Shown here: positions 61,620-64,000 of the stretch, piece by piece
How the letters are laid out: each line of letters starts with the position of its first letter
How positions within the stretch are numbered: position 1 is the first letter of the stretch
NCBI RefSeq assembly: GCF_047556435.1
Contig: NZ_CP180210.1
Coordinates: 2,356,001-2,420,000, forward strand
Reading direction: 5' to 3'
From: Alteromonas sp047556435
Lineage (GTDB): Bacteria; Pseudomonadota; Gammaproteobacteria; Enterobacterales; Alteromonadaceae
Length of the DNA: 64,000 nt
The notes under the pieces: generated by a model
Told to the model about the DNA's origin: nothing
The model's input: only the letters and a program-made list of their open reading frames with translations
Databases searched by the model: none
Made by a program: the position numbers and the translations under genes

Positions 61620-62099
61620 TCAGGCTTTTAACAACCAGTCAGAAATCATCCATCGTAAATGACGGCTTTTCATAACAGCATAGCCACTGACAACGCAAAT
61701 CAACAGCCGGGCGGCAATGACAAATTGAAACTGCCAATGGTGAGACGACAAATACCAGAGCTGCAGTGCTATCTGGCACAGCAATGAAAATACCAGCAGC
61801 GGTACCACCCAGTAACTCCAACGCAGGTGCTCCCGCTTCCACAACCGCTCCCGTTGCGATGCCAGAATAAGAGAAAGCAGCGCGGGTAATGCGCACAATA
61901 AAGAGATTGCCAGTTCAATACGGCTGGGGTAAAACAGTGATAATAAAAAGCTGGTTTTATCCCGCATCGTAAGAGAAAACACCAGAATTAACCAGTCAGC
62001 AAGGCAGAAAACAAAGACAATAGCCAGCCAGCGCGGCGGTTTGATCCTTCCGGCTTCATCGTAGCAATGCAGAGGGAGTTTTAACGGTGTAGTTTTCAT
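61620..62099 (-). CDS. DUF2919-like (YfeZ-type) inner-membrane protein
   Basis: A 159-residue protein with four hydrophobic segments: WLAIVFVFCLADWLILVFSL, LAISLLCALPALLSLILA, VVPLLVFSLLCQIALQLWYL and FVIAARLLICVVSGYAV. The N-terminal cytoplasmic YDEAGRIKPPRWLA matches the Y-D-x-x-G-x-x-K-P-P pattern of DUF2919. Function unknown. Convergent with the small gene at 61175-61582. Confidence 0.65.
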   Translation of the reverse strand: MKTTPLKLPLHCYDEAGRIKPPRWLAIVFVFCLADWLILVFSLTMRDKTSFLLSLFYPSRIELAISLLCALPALLSLILASQRERLWKREHLRWSYWVVPLLVFSLLCQIALQLWYLSSHHWQFQFVIAARLLICVVSGYAVMKSRHLRWMISDWLLKA

Positions 62100-62374
62100 G
62101 CGGTGAAAGGTATCAGAGTTTATCTCCCGGCGCTAAAAATTCTTGCCTCGTCAGCCGACGGCTAAACTTTGCGCAGTATCTCGCCCCGGTAATAGAAACA
62201 CAGCATACATGACCGTCATCTGTTTATACTCACAATGATGCCAGCGACACGAGAGTACTATTCTAAGCGCTCGGCTTTGCGTTTGTCGGTTTTGGCAAAA
62301 CAATCCGCTTGTGACGTGCCCAAGAGATCGAAATATAACCTGCACGCTATGCTGATCTCATGGCAACATTGCTG

Positions 62375-62380
62375 TATAAT
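62375..62380 (+). promoter_or_regulatory. Candidate -10 box of rimO
   Basis: A perfect TATAAT, 45 bp upstream of the rimO ATG, preceded by TG as in extended -10 promoters; the -35 region (TGATCT, 16 bp upstream) is poor. It lies in the gene-free stretch 62100-62424, which shows no other feature. Confidence 0.5.
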
Positions 62381-62424
62381 CCGCGTCCGCTTTTGAGCTC
62401 ACAGGCCGAACAGGTATTATCAGC

Positions 62425-63840
62425 ATGACCGTAGAAACTTATACCCCCAACAGAACCACCACCCTGGAGACCCCGGTGAAAACGCTGGAAGCCAATCGCT
62501 CCTCGTCCACTGCCCAGGGAAACCGTATTGGTTTCGTCAGTCTTGGCTGCCCTAAAAACCTGGTGGATTCCGAGCGTATTCTTACTCAGCTTCGAACCGA
62601 AGGCTACGATGTCGTGCCGACTTATAATGATGCAGACCTGGTGATTGTGAATACCTGTGGGTTTATTGATTCTGCCGTGCAGGAATCCTTAGACACTATT
62701 GGGGAAGCGCTGAAAGAAAACGGCAAAGTGATTGTTACCGGGTGTCTTGGCGTAAAAGAAGACGAGATACGTGAGGTTCATCCCAATGTTCTGGCAATTA
62801 CCGGGCCGCACGCTTACGAGTCGGTGGTGGAGCAGGTGCATGACCACATGCCGAAACCTGAACATAATCCATTTCATAATCTGGTACCTGACCATGGCGT
62901 AAAACTAACGCCGCGCCATTATGCCTATCTGAAAATTTCTGAAGGCTGTAATCACCGCTGTACCTTCTGCATTATTCCGTCTATGCGCGGTGATCTGGTA
63001 AGCCGACCAGTGGGCTCGGTGCTGGATGAAGCCAAGCGGCTAAAAGCAGCCGGAGTGAGCGAACTTCTGGTAATATCTCAGGATACCAGTGCCTACGGCG
63101 TAGACCTGAAACACCGCACTGGTTTTTGGGACGGAATGCCGGTTAAAACACATATGCAGCAGCTATCTGCGAAATTGGGTGAGCTGGATATGTGGGTACG
63201 CCTGCATTATGTATATCCCTACCCGCACGTTGATGAGCTTATCAGCCTGATGAACGACGGTAAGGTGTTGCCGTATCTGGATATCCCACTTCAGCATGCC
63301 AATAAACGTATTTTACGCCTGATGAAGCGCCCTGGCAGTGCAGAACGCACGCTGGAAAGAATTAAAAAATGGCGCGAGGAATGCCCGGAACTGGTGCTGC
63401 GTTCCACTTTCATCGTCGGCTTTCCAGGTGAAACTGAGGAAGAGTTCGAAGAGTTACTCGCGTTTCTGAAAGAAGCCCAGCTCGACCGGGTCGGTTGTTT
63501 TACCTATTCCCCGGTGGAAGGGGCCAGAGCGAACGACTTGCCTGACCCGGTACCTGAAGAGGTCAAACAAGAGCGTCTGGCCCGCTTTATGGCCGTGCAA
63601 AGTGAAATTAGTGCACAGCGATTGCAAGACCGTATCGGTAATGAATACCAGATAGTGATCGATTCAGTGGACAGTGAAGGCGCGGTGGGACGCTCTTACG
63701 CAGAAGCCCCGGAAGTCGATGGCGTTATTCACCTCAATGGGGTTTACGATGTGCAGCCAGGCCAGCGCGTGTGGGCCGAAATTATCCATGCAGATGAACA
63801 TGACCTGTGGGCCGTGCTTTCTGACGATCAGGACGAGTAA
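62425..63840 (+). CDS. rimO: Ribosomal protein S12 methylthiotransferase
   Basis: A 471-residue radical-SAM enzyme that adds a methylthio group to the conserved Asp of ribosomal protein S12. The UPF0004 domain starts RIGFVSLGCPKNLVDSE with cluster Cys42; the radical-SAM motif EGCNHRCTFC has Cys175, Cys179 and Cys182; the C-terminal TRAM domain (about 405-471) binds the substrate. The N-terminal 33 residues before the first domain are longer than in E. coli RimO, so a later start cannot be excluded, but the ATG used is the first good one after the TATAAT. Monocistronic as far as visible. Confidence 0.95.
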   Translation: MTVETYTPNRTTTLETPVKTLEANRSSSTAQGNRIGFVSLGCPKNLVDSERILTQLRTEGYDVVPTYNDADLVIVNTCGFIDSAVQESLDTIGEALKENGKVIVTGCLGVKEDEIREVHPNVLAITGPHAYESVVEQVHDHMPKPEHNPFHNLVPDHGVKLTPRHYAYLKISEGCNHRCTFCIIPSMRGDLVSRPVGSVLDEAKRLKAAGVSELLVISQDTSAYGVDLKHRTGFWDGMPVKTHMQQLSAKLGELDMWVRLHYVYPYPHVDELISLMNDGKVLPYLDIPLQHANKRILRLMKRPGSAERTLERIKKWREECPELVLRSTFIVGFPGETEEEFEELLAFLKEAQLDRVGCFTYSPVEGARANDLPDPVPEEVKQERLARFMAVQSEISAQRLQDRIGNEYQIVIDSVDSEGAVGRSYAEAPEVDGVIHLNGVYDVQPGQRVWAEIIHADEHDLWAVLSDDQDE

Positions 63841-63917
63841 GCCTTTGTGTCATCGGGGCAAGAGAGAGATATCCTCACTTTCTCTCGCCTCATCAATGCT
63901 TGAGAAGCAACAGTCAG

Positions 63918-64000
63918 TTAACGATGTATTGCGCGCTGAAACTGACTGACAGTGGTTTTAGTGTCTCTGGCGCCCGCTTTTGCCGCGCCACCGATGAGCC
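63918..64000 (-). CDS. Possible C-terminal end of a further gene (partial)
   Basis: On the minus strand a frame is open from the window edge to a TAA at 63918-63920 and encodes a C-terminus reading IGGAAKAGARDTKTTVSQFQ and a few more residues. The composition looks protein-like, but the piece is too short (26 codons) to identify, and the other frames also stay open for part of it. Convergent with rimO if real. Confidence 0.35.
   Translation of the reverse strand, partial: LIGGAAKAGARDTKTTVSQFQRAIHR

Noticed and set aside
63858..63889. Weak GAGAGA / TCTCTC hairpin after rimO
   Set aside because: Long loop, short stem and no T-run, so not called as a terminator.
1..64000. tRNA genes, rRNA, CRISPR arrays, insertion sequences and prophage genes
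   Set aside because: Looked for in the gene-free stretches and by gene content; no cloverleaf-like segment, regular spaced repeats, transposase or phage gene was recognised by eye. A covariance-model search could still find small RNAs.

Overview
The window looks like a chromosomal segment of a marine gammaproteobacterium of the Alteromonadales (Alteromonas-like). This rests on the gene content: TonB-dependent receptors paired with amylases, a gltA / sdhCDAB / sucABCD block in the E. coli-like order, and a hut cluster with HutC. It is inference from gene families, not from a marker gene. No rRNA, tRNA, CRISPR array or insertion sequence was recognised.

Layout. 1-720: end of a DUF4377-like gene and a terminator. 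721-13085: two minus-strand starch/maltodextrin operons (GH13 - MFS transporter - GH13, and GH13 - esterase - GH31), with a divergent flavin-dependent halogenase between them. 13227-14823: a PEP-CTERM-type acyltransferase and an RNA methyltransferase. 14840-20827: a NodU-type carbamoyltransferase - SxtJ - DUF5989 operon, divergent from two overlapping SGNH-hydrolase genes. 20902-22215: an M24 peptidase. 22416-28610: the hut genes (hutH, hutU, hutC minus; hutI, hutG plus) around a palindromic HutC-type operator. 28621-29460: a patatin. 29798-40653: a pullulanase coupled to one TonB receptor, then a second TonB receptor. 41256-53188: the TCA block (sucD, sucC, sucB, sucA, sdhB, sdhA, sdhD, sdhC minus; gltA plus). 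53255-63840: DUF3429, GDP-mannose genes, pirin and glutathionyl-hydroquinone reductase, L-2-hydroxyglutarate oxidase, TcdA, two small genes and rimO.

How they work together. The starch genes form a complete route: TonB receptors for outer-membrane uptake, a lipoprotein pullulanase and amylases at the cell surface or in the periplasm, a GH31 glucosidase, and an inner-membrane SLC45/GPH-type sugar porter. A 14-bp near-palindrome (consensus TGCATACGTATTCA, with the core ATACGTAT) occurs five times, each time in an intergenic region upstream of one of these units. It has the look of a LacI-family (MalR-like) operator, but no LacI-type regulator gene lies in the window.

The most interesting observation is that one copy lies between the carbamoyltransferase/SxtJ/DUF5989 operon and the tandem SGNH hydrolase genes, families not normally considered part of starch use. 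Another copy lies close to the halogenase. This suggests that a poorly characterised carbamoylation/SGNH module and a flavin halogenase are co-regulated with maltodextrin use.
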